From: Sphingobium sp. AP49
GTDB lineage: Bacteria; Pseudomonadota; Alphaproteobacteria; Sphingomonadales; Sphingomonadaceae
DNA: 64,000 nt
Direction of reading: 5' to 3'
Assembly (NCBI RefSeq): GCF_000281715.2
Contig: NZ_CP124576.1
Coordinates: 4,189,001 to 4,253,000, forward strand
Part shown: piece after piece, positions 9,617 to 17,282 of the stretch
Layout of the letters: each line of letters opens with the position of its first letter
How positions within the stretch are numbered: position 1 is the first letter of the stretch
Notes under the pieces: model-generated
Databases searched by the model: none
The model's input: only the letters and a program-made list of their open reading frames with translations
What the model was told of the DNA's origin: nothing
Position numbers and translations under genes: made by a program

Positions 9617-10897
9617 ATGTCGTCCTCGCTTATCGATTCCGTCCGCGCCCTCGTCACCGATGGTGGCATGTCCCGATCGGGCCTGGCGCGCGCCGCCGGC
9701 CTGCACGCCAACAGCTTGCGCAAGCTGGGTGAAGGCGACTGGAACCCGACCGCGGAAACGCTGGGCAAGCTGGAGGCCTATCTGTTGAAGCGCGAGGGCG
9801 GCACCGCGCTCGCCAGCCCCGAGGAAATCATCAACGAGGCCCGCAACGGCCGCATGTTCATCCTGGTCGATGACGAGGATCGCGAAAATGAAGGCGATCT
9901 GGTCATCCCCGCCCAGATGGCGACCCCCGACGCGATCAACTTCATGGCCACCCATGGCCGCGGCCTCATCTGCCTGGCGCTGACCAAGAGCCGGGTCGAG
10001 GAATTGGGCCTGGACCTGATGAGCCGCAACAACGGCACCCGTCACGAAACCGCCTTCACCGTGTCGATCGAGGCGCGCGAAGGCGTCACCACCGGCATCA
10101 GCGCCGCCGACCGTGCCCGTACCGTTTCGGTCGCGATCGATTCCGGCAAGAGCAAGCAGGACATCGTCACGCCGGGCCATATCTTTCCGCTGATCGCCAA
10201 GGATGGTGGCGTGCTGGTGCGCACCGGCCATACCGAAGCAGCCGTCGATGTCGCGCGCCTCGCCGGCCTCAACCCGTCCGGCGTCATCTGCGAGGTGATG
10301 AAGGATGACGGCACGATGGCGCGGCTCGACGACCTCATCCCCTTCGCTGCCAAGCACAAGATGAAGATCGGCACGATCCGCGACCTGATCGCCTATCGCC
10401 GCCGCCACGACCATGTCGTCGAGCGCCGCGCTGAGACGGCCTTTGAAAGCAAGTGGGGCGGTGAGTGGAAGGCGATCACCTTCTTCAACAAGGCCACCAA
10501 GTCGGAACAGCTGGTACTGCAGAAGGGCAAGGTCGACCCCGACCAGCCGACCCTGGTGCGGATGCATCAACTCGCCCCGCTGAGCGACATTTTTGGCGGC
10601 GAAGGGCCGCGTGGCGACGTGCTGGCGCGGTCGATGGACATCATCGCCAAGGAAGGCGCTGGCGTGGTCGTGCTGCTGCGTGACGGCGAACCCGACATGC
10701 TGACTCGCATGATCCAGGCCCATGCCGGCAAGCAGCCCGGCGGCATGGACGAATTGCGCGACTATGGCGTGGGCGCCCAGATCCTGGCGGAACTGGGCGT
10801 GCATGACATGATCCTGCTCAGCAACACCCAGCACAGCCTGATCGCCCTTGACGGCTATGACCTGGCCGTGGTTGGGCAGCGTCCGATCGAGCTCTGA
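9617..10897 (+). CDS. ribB: 3,4-dihydroxy-2-butanone-4-phosphate synthase, HTH-fused RibBX type
   Basis: A 426-residue protein with three parts. Residues about 18-57 form an XRE-like helix-turn-helix ([20 protein letters not shown]). Residues about 65-270 are the RibB domain with [10 protein letters not shown] (85-94), TGISAADRA and [11 protein letters not shown] (205-215), so DHBP synthase activity is expected. Residues about 275-426 align with GTP cyclohydrolase II. The zinc-cysteine segment is lost there: VRMH is followed by [11 protein letters not shown], with none of the three cysteines. This matches the RibBX variant known in Proteobacteria, so GTP cyclohydrolase must be encoded elsewhere. 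The start ATG has GGAAGGAG upstream; the longer frame from 9494 overlaps ribE and is rejected. Confidence 0.92.
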   Translation: MSSSLIDSVRALVTDGGMSRSGLARAAGLHANSLRKLGEGDWNPTAETLGKLEAYLLKREGGTALASPEEIINEARNGRMFILVDDEDRENEGDLVIPAQMATPDAINFMATHGRGLICLALTKSRVEELGLDLMSRNNGTRHETAFTVSIEAREGVTTGISAADRARTVSVAIDSGKSKQDIVTPGHIFPLIAKDGGVLVRTGHTEAAVDVARLAGLNPSGVICEVMKDDGTMARLDDLIPFAAKHKMKIGTIRDLIAYRRRHDHVVERRAETAFESKWGGEWKAITFFNKATKSEQLVLQKGKVDPDQPTLVRMHQLAPLSDIFGGEGPRGDVLARSMDIIAKEGAGVVVLLRDGEPDMLTRMIQAHAGKQPGGMDELRDYGVGAQILAELGVHDMILLSNTQHSLIALDGYDLAVVGQRPIEL

Positions 10898-10908
10898 AGG
10901 ATATTCGC

Positions 10909-11331
10909 ATGGCCAAGTTTCTTATCGTCGAAGCCCGCTTCTACGACCATCTCAACGACCTGCTGATCGAAGGCGCGAAGGCTGCGCTGGACGAAGCCGG
11001 CCACAAATATGAGGTGGTGACCGTACCGGGCGCGCTGGAAATCCCCGGCGCGATCGCGCTGGCAGCCGAGACCGGCCGTTATGACGGCTTCGTCGCGATC
11101 GGCGTCGTGATCCGCGGCGAGACCTATCATTTCGAGGTGGTGTCGAACGAAAGCGCACGCGGCCTGATGGCTCTGAGCATGGATGCGATCGCGATCGGCA
11201 ACGGCATTCTGACCGTCGAGAATGAGGAGCAGGCCCTGGTCCGCGCCCGTCCCGACCAGAAGGACAAGGGCGGCGAAGCCGCAAAGGCTGCGATCGCCAT
11301 GCTGGCCCTGCGCGAGCGTTTCACGAACTGA
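10909..11331 (+). CDS. ribH: 6,7-dimethyl-8-ribityllumazine synthase
   Basis: The 140-residue lumazine synthase condenses the RibB and RibD products to give the riboflavin synthase substrate. [11 protein letters not shown] and the [16 protein letters not shown] block with the catalytic His are intact. It closes the rib operon, 11 bp after ribBX. In many Alphaproteobacteria nusB comes next, but here the operon ends at a hairpin and a divergent gene family follows. Confidence 0.95.
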   Translation: MAKFLIVEARFYDHLNDLLIEGAKAALDEAGHKYEVVTVPGALEIPGAIALAAETGRYDGFVAIGVVIRGETYHFEVVSNESARGLMALSMDAIAIGNGILTVENEEQALVRARPDQKDKGGEAAKAAIAMLALRERFTN

Positions 11332-11358
11332 TCCGGGGCCTTTTTGGCAGACACAAGG

Positions 11359-11388
11359 AAGGGCGCGCTCCGCGAGGAACGCGCCCTT
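11359..11388. terminator. Bidirectional hairpin between ribH and the OYE gene
   Basis: AAGGGCGCG (11359-11367) and CGCGCCCTT (11380-11388) form a perfect 9-bp stem with a 12-nt loop. It sits between convergent genes and could end both transcripts, although the T-run on either side is short. Confidence 0.6.
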
Positions 11389-11407
11389 CTGCATTGGTAA
11401 GGAAGAA

Positions 11408-12499
11408 TCAGGCGGCCGCCTTTTCCTCGGCCAGGGTCGGATAGTCGATATAGCCTTCCGCGCCCTGGCTGTAGAAGGTCGCCATCTGCGCCTGGGTCAG
11501 CGGCGCACCGTCGCGCAGGCGATCGACCAGATCGGGATTGGCGAGGAAGGGACGACCGAAGCTGATCGCGTCCGCCAGGCCCGAGGCGAGATCGGCCTGG
11601 GCGCGGCCCAGTCCATAATCGCTGTTGAGGACCAGCGGCCCCTTGAAATGCTGGCGGATCAGCGGCGACAGGCGCGGCACGTCGGTGGCGCCGAAGGTGC
11701 CGTCCGGGCCGGGCTCGCGCAGTTCGAGGAAGGCGATGCCGATCTGGTTCAGCACATCGGCAGCGGCGGCGAACAGCGGCTCAGGATCGCTGTCATTGAC
11801 GCCCTGGGTATCGCCATTGGGCGACAGACGCACGGACACGCGATCGGCGCCGATCGCATCGACCACCGCCTGCGTCACTTCGCGCAACAGCCGAACGCGA
11901 TTTTCGATGCTGCCACCATAGATGTCATCGCGGAAATTGCTGTTGTCGCGCAGAAACTGGTCGATCAGATAGCCGTTCGCGGCATGAATCTGCACCCCGT
12001 CGAAGCCGGCGGCGATCGCATTGTTGGCCGCCTTCACATAGTCGGCGATGATGCCGGGAATTTCGTCGATCGCCAGCGGACGGGCGACCTCATAGGGCTT
12101 CTTGCCCTCATAGGTATGGGCGTCGCCCGGCGTTGCCGTGGCGCTCGACGAGACCGGCTGCTCGCCGGTAACGGCCGAATGAACGGCGCGGCCCATATGC
12201 CAGAGCTGGGCGACGATCAGCCCGCCCTTGTCATGCACGGCCTGGGTGATCGGCTTCCAGGCGACAACCTGCTCGTCCGACCAAAGGCCAGGCGCATAGG
12301 GCCAACCCAGGCCCTGGTGCGAAATGCCGGTCGCTTCGCTGATGATGAGGCCGGCCGAGGCGCGCTGCGCATAATAATCGACCATGATCGGGGTCGGGAC
12401 ATGATCGCGGGTGGCGCGGCCACGGGTGAGCGGCGCCATGATGGCACGGTTGGCGGCGGTGTCGGCGCCGAGCTTGATCGGATCGAAGATAGTGGTCAT
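11408..12499 (-). CDS. Old yellow enzyme family ene-reductase (NemA-like)
   Basis: A 363-residue FMN-dependent NAD(P)H:alkene oxidoreductase of the OYE family, which reduces activated C=C bonds or nitro groups. The sequence shows NRAIMAPLTRGRA, the His-containing GLIVAQLWHMGR, the long DGVQIHAANGYLIDQFLRD block and SFGRPFLANPDLV near the FMN phosphate site. The start at 12499 has GGGAGG upstream; the frame remains open to 12601 but that part overlaps the divergent gene's leader. A palindrome at 12517-12533 lies just upstream. The physiological substrate is unknown. Confidence 0.92.
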   Translation of the reverse strand: MTTIFDPIKLGADTAANRAIMAPLTRGRATRDHVPTPIMVDYYAQRASAGLIISEATGISHQGLGWPYAPGLWSDEQVVAWKPITQAVHDKGGLIVAQLWHMGRAVHSAVTGEQPVSSSATATPGDAHTYEGKKPYEVARPLAIDEIPGIIADYVKAANNAIAAGFDGVQIHAANGYLIDQFLRDNSNFRDDIYGGSIENRVRLLREVTQAVVDAIGADRVSVRLSPNGDTQGVNDSDPEPLFAAAADVLNQIGIAFLELREPGPDGTFGATDVPRLSPLIRQHFKGPLVLNSDYGLGRAQADLASGLADAISFGRPFLANPDLVDRLRDGAPLTQAQMATFYSQGAEGYIDYPTLAEEKAAA

Positions 12500-12516
12500 G
12501 AAACCTCCCTCATGAA

Positions 12517-12533
12517 CGTTGCAATTTGCAACG
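12517..12533. promoter_or_regulatory. Perfect palindrome upstream of the OYE gene
   Basis: CGTTGCAA-T-TTGCAACG is a perfect 17-bp palindrome with a single central base. It lies in the 68-bp gap between the OYE gene (start 12499) and the divergent EamA gene (start 12568). Ene-reductase genes are often repressed by redox- or quinone-sensing regulators, so an operator is likely. No regulator gene is adjacent. Confidence 0.55.
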
Positions 12534-12567
12534 GGACTTGATGCCGAAAGCCAGCTAGGGAGCCGCC

Positions 12568-13449
12568 ATGGCCGCTTCAACCCCCATGGCGCATGTCGCA
12601 TCGCCCAAACTCGCTTTTCCCGCGCTGATCCTGGCCAATATTATTTTAGCGCTGGGACCGGTGCTGGTTCGGCTGGCCGATGTCGGGCCAGTCGCAGCGG
12701 CCTTCTGGCGGCTCGCGATCGCCATGCCTTTCCTGTTCATCCTGGCATTGCCGAAGCTGCGCAAGAGCCGATTGTCGCGCGGCCAATGGACAATCATGAT
12801 CCTCGCCGGGATCTGCTTTGCCGCCGACCTGGCCGCCTGGCATCTGGGCATCGGTCATACCAAGGTCGCCAATGCCACGCTGTTCGGCAATGTCAGCGCA
12901 CTGATGCTGCCGCTCTGGGGGCTGCTGGTGCTACGCGAGCATGTGTCGAAGCTACAGATCGGCGCGCTTGTTTTGGCTGCAATTGGCGCCAGCATCTTGA
13001 TGGGCAGCAGCTATGAACTCTCCCCCGCCAACCTGAAAGGCGATCTGCTCTGCCTGCTCGCGGGGTTGCTCTACACCACCTATCTTCTGCTGATCCAGGA
13101 TGCCCGCAAGCGGCTGAACAGCTGGTCGGTGCTGGCGATCGTCAGCGCGGTCGGCGCGCTGCCGCTGCTGGTCGCCGCCAATGTCATGGGCGAGGCGGTG
13201 ATGCCGCAGGACTGGACGCCACTGGTCATCCTTGCCCTGTCCAGCCAGATTGTCGGCCAGGGGCTGCTGACCTATGCGCTCGGCTGTTTTTCGCCGCTGG
13301 TGTTGGGGCTCAGCCTGTTGCTGCAACCCGCCGTCGCCGCGCTGGCCGGATGGCTGCTGTTCGGCGAGACATTGAGTGCGACCGACATTGTCGGCGGCCT
13401 GGCCGTGGCGGTCGCCCTGGTGCTTGTGCGCCTGCCCCGACGGGCCTAG
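12568..13449 (+). CDS. EamA/DMT family transporter
   Basis: A 293-residue inner-membrane protein with about ten hydrophobic segments arranged as two EamA repeats. Each repeat has a typical end-of-domain motif (LLVLREHVSKLQIGALVLAAIGASIL; GWLLFGETLSATDIVGG). AGGGAG precedes the ATG. It probably exports small metabolites; the substrate is unknown. It is divergent from the OYE gene and is followed nine bases later by the COQ9 gene. Confidence 0.9.
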   Translation: MAASTPMAHVASPKLAFPALILANIILALGPVLVRLADVGPVAAAFWRLAIAMPFLFILALPKLRKSRLSRGQWTIMILAGICFAADLAAWHLGIGHTKVANATLFGNVSALMLPLWGLLVLREHVSKLQIGALVLAAIGASILMGSSYELSPANLKGDLLCLLAGLLYTTYLLLIQDARKRLNSWSVLAIVSAVGALPLLVAANVMGEAVMPQDWTPLVILALSSQIVGQGLLTYALGCFSPLVLGLSLLLQPAVAALAGWLLFGETLSATDIVGGLAVAVALVLVRLPRRA

Positions 13450-13458
13450 GTTAGGACC

Positions 13459-14124
13459 ATGACCGACCAGACCCAAGACCTGACCCTGGACGAAATCCGC
13501 GCATTGCTGGCGCCGATCCTGCCGCGCCACGCCGCCTTTGACGGCTGGCGGCCCGAAGCGGTGGCGATGGCAGCGGCGGAAAAGAACATCGATGCCGATG
13601 TCGCCGCGCTGGCCTTCGACGGCGGCGCGATGGGCATGGTCGAGGCCTGGTTCGCCAGCATCGACGCGCGGATGCTGGAGGCGTTGCCAATCGAAAAGCT
13701 GGCCACCATGTCGATCCGCAAAAAGATCACCGCGCTGATCGAGACGCGCCTGACCCTGCTGGCGCCCGACCGCGAGGCACTGCGCCGGGCGCAAGCGATC
13801 CTGGCGATGCCGACCAATGCCGTGCGCGCCGCCAAGCTGGGCTGGCACGCCGCCGACATCATGTGGCGGGCGGCGGGCGACACCGCCACCGACCTCAACC
13901 ACTATAGCAAGCGCGCGACGCTGGGCAGCATCTATGCCGCAACCCTGCTGACCTTCGTCAATGACGAGAGCGAGGATCATGCCGACAGCCGCGCCTTCCT
14001 GGCACGGCGGATCGAGGGGATCATGCGCTTCGAGAAGGTGAAGGCCCGGTTCAAGGGCGTGGGCGATGGCGAACATCTCAGCCTGTCGCGCTTCATCGGC
14101 CGGCTGCGCTACCCGGCGGTGTGA
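13459..14124 (+). CDS. COQ9 family protein
   Basis: The 221-residue protein matches bacterial COQ9, a TetR-fold lipid-binding accessory protein in ubiquinone biosynthesis. The TetR-like helical N-terminus has FDGWRPEAVAMAAAEKNID. The C-terminal half holds the conserved HAADIMWRAAGDTATDLNHYSKRATLGSIYAATL signature, which is diagnostic. It is probably co-transcribed with the EamA gene. The protein binds polyprenyl intermediates and assists COQ7-type hydroxylation in other organisms; that role here is inferred. Confidence 0.9.
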   Translation: MTDQTQDLTLDEIRALLAPILPRHAAFDGWRPEAVAMAAAEKNIDADVAALAFDGGAMGMVEAWFASIDARMLEALPIEKLATMSIRKKITALIETRLTLLAPDREALRRAQAILAMPTNAVRAAKLGWHAADIMWRAAGDTATDLNHYSKRATLGSIYAATLLTFVNDESEDHADSRAFLARRIEGIMRFEKVKARFKGVGDGEHLSLSRFIGRLRYPAV

Positions 14125-14148
14125 AGTTCGGGCTGGCCTTCGCCAGAC

Positions 14149-14167
14149 GTAATTGATAGTCAGTCGC
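14149..14167 (+). promoter_or_regulatory. Fur-box-like sequence upstream of feoAB
   Basis: GTAATTGATAGTCAGTCGC matches 12 of 19 positions of the classical Fur consensus, by hand count. It lies about 30 bp before feoA, where iron repression is expected. This is a moderate match only. Confidence 0.4.
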
Positions 14168-14199
14168 AAATCCGATTTCTGGTTAAGAGTCCATCCTCC

Positions 14200-14457
14200 T
14201 TGCGCCTGACCGATCTGCCCCTGCGCCAACCCGCTTTTGTTGAAACCATCGACTGGGATTCGCTGTCGTCCGTGGAAGGACAGCGACTGCGCGAGTTCGG
14301 CCTGTGCGAAGGCGCCAGTGTCGAGGCACTGCATCATGGCGGGCTGCTGGGTCGCGGACCGCTGGCGGTCAAGATCGGGCGGATGACGGTGGCGATGCGC
14401 CGCAACCACGCCGCCGCCGTGGAGGTCAGCACCGGCCCGCAGGAGGCGCAGGCATGA
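14200..14457 (+). CDS. feoA: Ferrous iron transport protein FeoA
   Basis: An 85-residue SH3-like FeoA protein, cytoplasmic partner of FeoB in Fe(II) uptake. Visible hallmarks are the RLREFGLCEGASVEALHHGG block and LAVKIGRMTVAMRR. No ATG is suitable, so a TTG start at 14200 is assumed from family length. The stop overlaps the feoB start (ATGA), indicating translational coupling. A Fur-box-like sequence lies upstream. Confidence 0.88.
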   Translation: MRLTDLPLRQPAFVETIDWDSLSSVEGQRLREFGLCEGASVEALHHGGLLGRGPLAVKIGRMTVAMRRNHAAAVEVSTGPQEAQA

Positions 14458-16310
14458 GCGCCCTTCCCCTCGTCGCGCTGGTCGGCAATCCCAATGCGGG
14501 CAAGTCCGCCCTGTTCAACGCGTTGACCGGCGCGCGGCAGAAGCTGGGCAACTATCCCGGCGTCACGGTGGAGCGCAAGGCGGGCCGCCTGTCGCTGGCC
14601 GACGGTCGGCCGGTCGAACTGGTCGACCTGCCCGGCACCTACAGCCTGTCGCCGGCCAGCCCCGACGAGCAGGTGACGCGCGACTTCGTGCTGGGCAAGC
14701 AGACCGGCGAGAAGCTGCCCGACGCGCTGGTGATCGTGGTCGATGCGTCGAACCTCGACAATCATCTGCGCTTTGCGCTGGAACTGATCGCGCTGGGCCT
14801 GCCCACCGTGGTCGCGCTCAACATGGTCGACCTCGCCACCCGCGACGGGCTGGAGCTGGACGCCAATGTACTGGCGCGCGAACTGGGCGTGCCGGTCGTC
14901 TCCACCGTGGCGGTGCGCAAGCGCGGCCTGGATCATCTCAAGACCGAACTGGAGACGCTGCTGGGCGCCCAGATGGGCATGCTGCGCCCCTCGGCCGGCG
15001 AACCCGATTTCGACGCCGTGCGCCGCGAGGCGCGCCGGATCGCCCGTGCCGCGATCGTGCGCGAAACCCCGTCGCGCCGGCTGACGGCGGCGGTCGACCG
15101 GGTCGCGCTGCACCCTGTGCTGGGCCTCGCCCTGCTGTTGGGTCTGTTGTTCGTGATGTTCCAGGCGGTCTTTTCCTGGGCATCGGTGCCCGCCGACATG
15201 CTGGAAGGCTGGGTCACGGCGCTGGGCGAGGCGGTGACCAATACCCTGCCACCGGGCATCATCCATGACTTCCTGCTGCAGGGCGTGGTCGGTGGCGTCG
15301 GCGCGGTGATCGTGTTCCTGCCGCAGATCCTGATCCTCTTCTTCTTCATCCTGATGCTGGAGGCGACCGGCTATATGGCCCGTGCCGCCTTCCTGATGGA
15401 CGGCATCATGGCCAAGGTCGGCCTGTCGGGCCGCGCCTTCATCCCGCTCCTGTCCTCCTTCGCCTGCGCGGTCCCGGGCATCATGGCGACGCGCACGATC
15501 AGCGATCCCAAGGACCGGCTGACCACGATCCTGATCGCGCCGCTGATGACCTGTTCGGCGCGGCTGCCGGTCTATGGCCTGATCATCGCCGCCTTCATCC
15601 CCGCACGCAGCGTCGGGCCGGGCATCGGCCTGCAGGGGCTGGTGCTGTTCCTTCTCTATGTCGCCGGCATCGTCGGCGCCATGCTGGCCGCCTGGGCGCT
15701 GCGCCTGACCGTGGCCAAGGGCCGCAGCGGCGGCTTCCTGATGGAAATGCCGAAATATCAGTGGCCCCGGCCACAGGATATTTTGATCGGCCTGTGGCAG
15801 CGCGGCGTCATCTTCCTGAAGCGCGCCGGCACCATCATCCTGGCCACCAATATCGTGCTGTGGGTGCTGGCCAGCTTCCCCCATGCGCCCGAAGGCGTGC
15901 GCCAGAGCGAATATTCGATCGCCGGACGGATCGCGGGCGGCATCAACGTGCTGGTCGAGCCGATCGGCTTCAACCGCGACATTTCGCTGGCCCTGCTGCC
16001 GAGCATGGCCGCGCGCGAGGTCGCGGTGTCCGCCATCGCCACCGTCTATGCGATCGACGCCGAGGATGATGCCGAGGCGCTGGAACAGGGTTTGGGCGAC
16101 CGACTGGCCGGCCGCTGGAGCCTGGCCACCGCGCTCGCCTTCCTGGCCTGGTTCGTGTTCGCGCCGCAGTGCATTTCCACCATCGCCGTCACGCGGCGCG
16201 AGACCAATGGCTGGAAATGGCCTTTGTTCATGATCTTCTATCTGTTCGTGCTGGCCTATGCCGCGGCGGGCCTAACCTATTGGACGGCCGTCGCAATGGG
16301 GCTGGGCTGA
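14454..16310 (+). CDS. feoB: Ferrous iron transporter FeoB
   Basis: The 618-residue inner-membrane Fe(II) transporter begins at an ATG that overlaps the feoA stop. Its N-terminal G domain has the P-loop GNPNAGKSALFN, switch-like YPGVTVERK, DLPGTYSL and NMVD. The membrane domain includes the Gate motifs FLPQILILFFFILMLEATGY and SSFACAVPGIMATR. It is somewhat shorter than E. coli FeoB because the cytoplasmic linker and C-terminus are compact. No FeoC follows. The frame is open upstream to 14304 but that part is feoA in another frame. Confidence 0.95.
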   Translation: MSALPLVALVGNPNAGKSALFNALTGARQKLGNYPGVTVERKAGRLSLADGRPVELVDLPGTYSLSPASPDEQVTRDFVLGKQTGEKLPDALVIVVDASNLDNHLRFALELIALGLPTVVALNMVDLATRDGLELDANVLARELGVPVVSTVAVRKRGLDHLKTELETLLGAQMGMLRPSAGEPDFDAVRREARRIARAAIVRETPSRRLTAAVDRVALHPVLGLALLLGLLFVMFQAVFSWASVPADMLEGWVTALGEAVTNTLPPGIIHDFLLQGVVGGVGAVIVFLPQILILFFFILMLEATGYMARAAFLMDGIMAKVGLSGRAFIPLLSSFACAVPGIMATRTISDPKDRLTTILIAPLMTCSARLPVYGLIIAAFIPARSVGPGIGLQGLVLFLLYVAGIVGAMLAAWALRLTVAKGRSGGFLMEMPKYQWPRPQDILIGLWQRGVIFLKRAGTIILATNIVLWVLASFPHAPEGVRQSEYSIAGRIAGGINVLVEPIGFNRDISLALLPSMAAREVAVSAIATVYAIDAEDDAEALEQGLGDRLAGRWSLATALAFLAWFVFAPQCISTIAVTRRETNGWKWPLFMIFYLFVLAYAAAGLTYWTAVAMGLG

Positions 16311-16397
16311 ACCGATCAGCCGATTTTGGCCTAGCTTTGTTCTTTACCGCCAAGGCCAGCCTTCTATAACGGCGCCTTTAGTGCTTTCGGAGGAATC

Positions 16398-16997
16398 ATG
16401 GCAGGCTCGGTCAACAAGGTCATTCTCGTCGGGAATCTGGGGGCCGACCCGGAAGTGAAGAGCTTCCAGAATGGCGGCAAGATCTGCAATCTGCGGATCG
16501 CCACGTCGGAAAGCTGGAAGGACCGCATGTCGGGGGAGCGCAAGGAGCGCACCGAATGGCATAATGTCGTCATCAATTCCGAAGGCCTGGTCGGCGTCGC
16601 CGAACGCTTCCTGCGCAAGGGATCGAAGATCTACATCGAGGGCCAGTTGCGCACCCGCAAGTGGCAGGACCAGTCGGGCAACGACCGCTATACGACCGAG
16701 GTCGCCCTGTCCGGCCCGGGCGCGGTGCTGACCATGCTCGACGGTGCGCCGGGCGGTGGCGGCCAGGGTGGCGGCGGCTTTGGCAGTGGGCGCTCGGGCG
16801 GCGGCAACCAGGGCGTCAGCGACTGGAGCGGCGGCAGCAGCGGCTTTGGCGGCGGCGACTATGATGATTTCGGCGGTGGCAACAGTGGCGGCGGCCGGTC
16901 CAGCGGTGGCCAGAGCAGTGGCGGCTTTGGCGGCAGTCGCGGCGGCCAGGGCGGCCCGAACTTCGACAACGACCTGGACGACGAAGTCCCGTTCTGA
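16398..16997 (+). CDS. ssb: Single-stranded DNA-binding protein
   Basis: A 199-residue SSB with the OB fold in residues about 1-112 ([47 protein letters not shown]). A long Gly/Ser/Gln-rich tail follows, ending in the acidic partner-binding tip DDEVPF. The tip binds replication and repair proteins in the known family. GGAGG precedes the ATG. The gene is monocistronic and ends in a strong terminator. Confidence 0.96.
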   Translation: MAGSVNKVILVGNLGADPEVKSFQNGGKICNLRIATSESWKDRMSGERKERTEWHNVVINSEGLVGVAERFLRKGSKIYIEGQLRTRKWQDQSGNDRYTTEVALSGPGAVLTMLDGAPGGGGQGGGGFGSGRSGGGNQGVSDWSGGSSGFGGGDYDDFGGGNSGGGRSSGGQSSGGFGGSRGGQGGPNFDNDLDDEVPF

Positions 16998-17067
16998 GTG
17001 CACCCCACCGTTTCGGCTGGCGCATAGCAGGCAACGCCTGATTGGCAGCCCCGCTTCCCATTCCTGC

Positions 17068-17108
17068 AAGACCCCCCGGCTGCCAGATGCAGCCGGGGGG
17101 TCTTTTTT
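17068..17108 (+). terminator. Strong rho-independent terminator of ssb
   Basis: AAGACCCCCCGGCTGC (17068-17083) pairs perfectly with GCAGCCGGGGGGTCTT (17089-17104) around a 5-nt loop, and T's run to 17108. This is the clearest ssb terminator. Confidence 0.92.
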
Positions 17109-17109
17109 G

Positions 17110-17145
17110 ATCTGGCGTCCATCGCCGAAGCGATGGACGCCAGAT
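17110..17145. repeat. Perfect 16-bp hairpin immediately after the ssb terminator
   Basis: ATCTGGCGTCCATCGC (17110-17125) and GCGATGGACGCCAGAT (17130-17145) are perfect arms around CGAA. Read on the minus strand, the loop is TTCG closed by C-G, the hyperstable UUCG RNA tetraloop, followed by CAAAAAAG. It starts two bases after the ssb T-run. No minus-strand gene reads into it, so its role is unclear. Confidence 0.6.
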
Positions 17146-17213
17146 TCCTGTCCTGCGCGAATGCCGATGGATCAACGCGCCCTCTCCCGGCTTGACCATC
17201 CCCCTCTCGAAAT

Positions 17214-17231
17214 ACTAAACATATGTTCAGT
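17214..17231. promoter_or_regulatory. 18-bp near-perfect palindrome upstream of the PQQ/Mo oxidation cluster
   Basis: ACTAAACATATGTTCAGT is a dyad with a single mismatched pair, centred on ACATATGT. It lies about 50 bp before the PQQ dehydrogenase start. The size and symmetry resemble TetR-family operators. No TetR gene is in the window near it. Confidence 0.5.
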
Positions 17232-17282
17232 CACTGGAGGACGCAGCCGATACACTCCGGGATGCACTTGGGGGAGAGCATT

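Noticed and set aside
9617..10897. Fully bifunctional RibBA
   Set aside because: All zinc-binding cysteines of the cyclohydrolase are missing.
14334..15884. 516-codon antisense frame inside feoB
   Set aside because: It is the shadow of a GC-rich gene; it is rich in His/Gln/Arg and has no recognisable motif, whereas feoB on the plus strand has intact G motifs.
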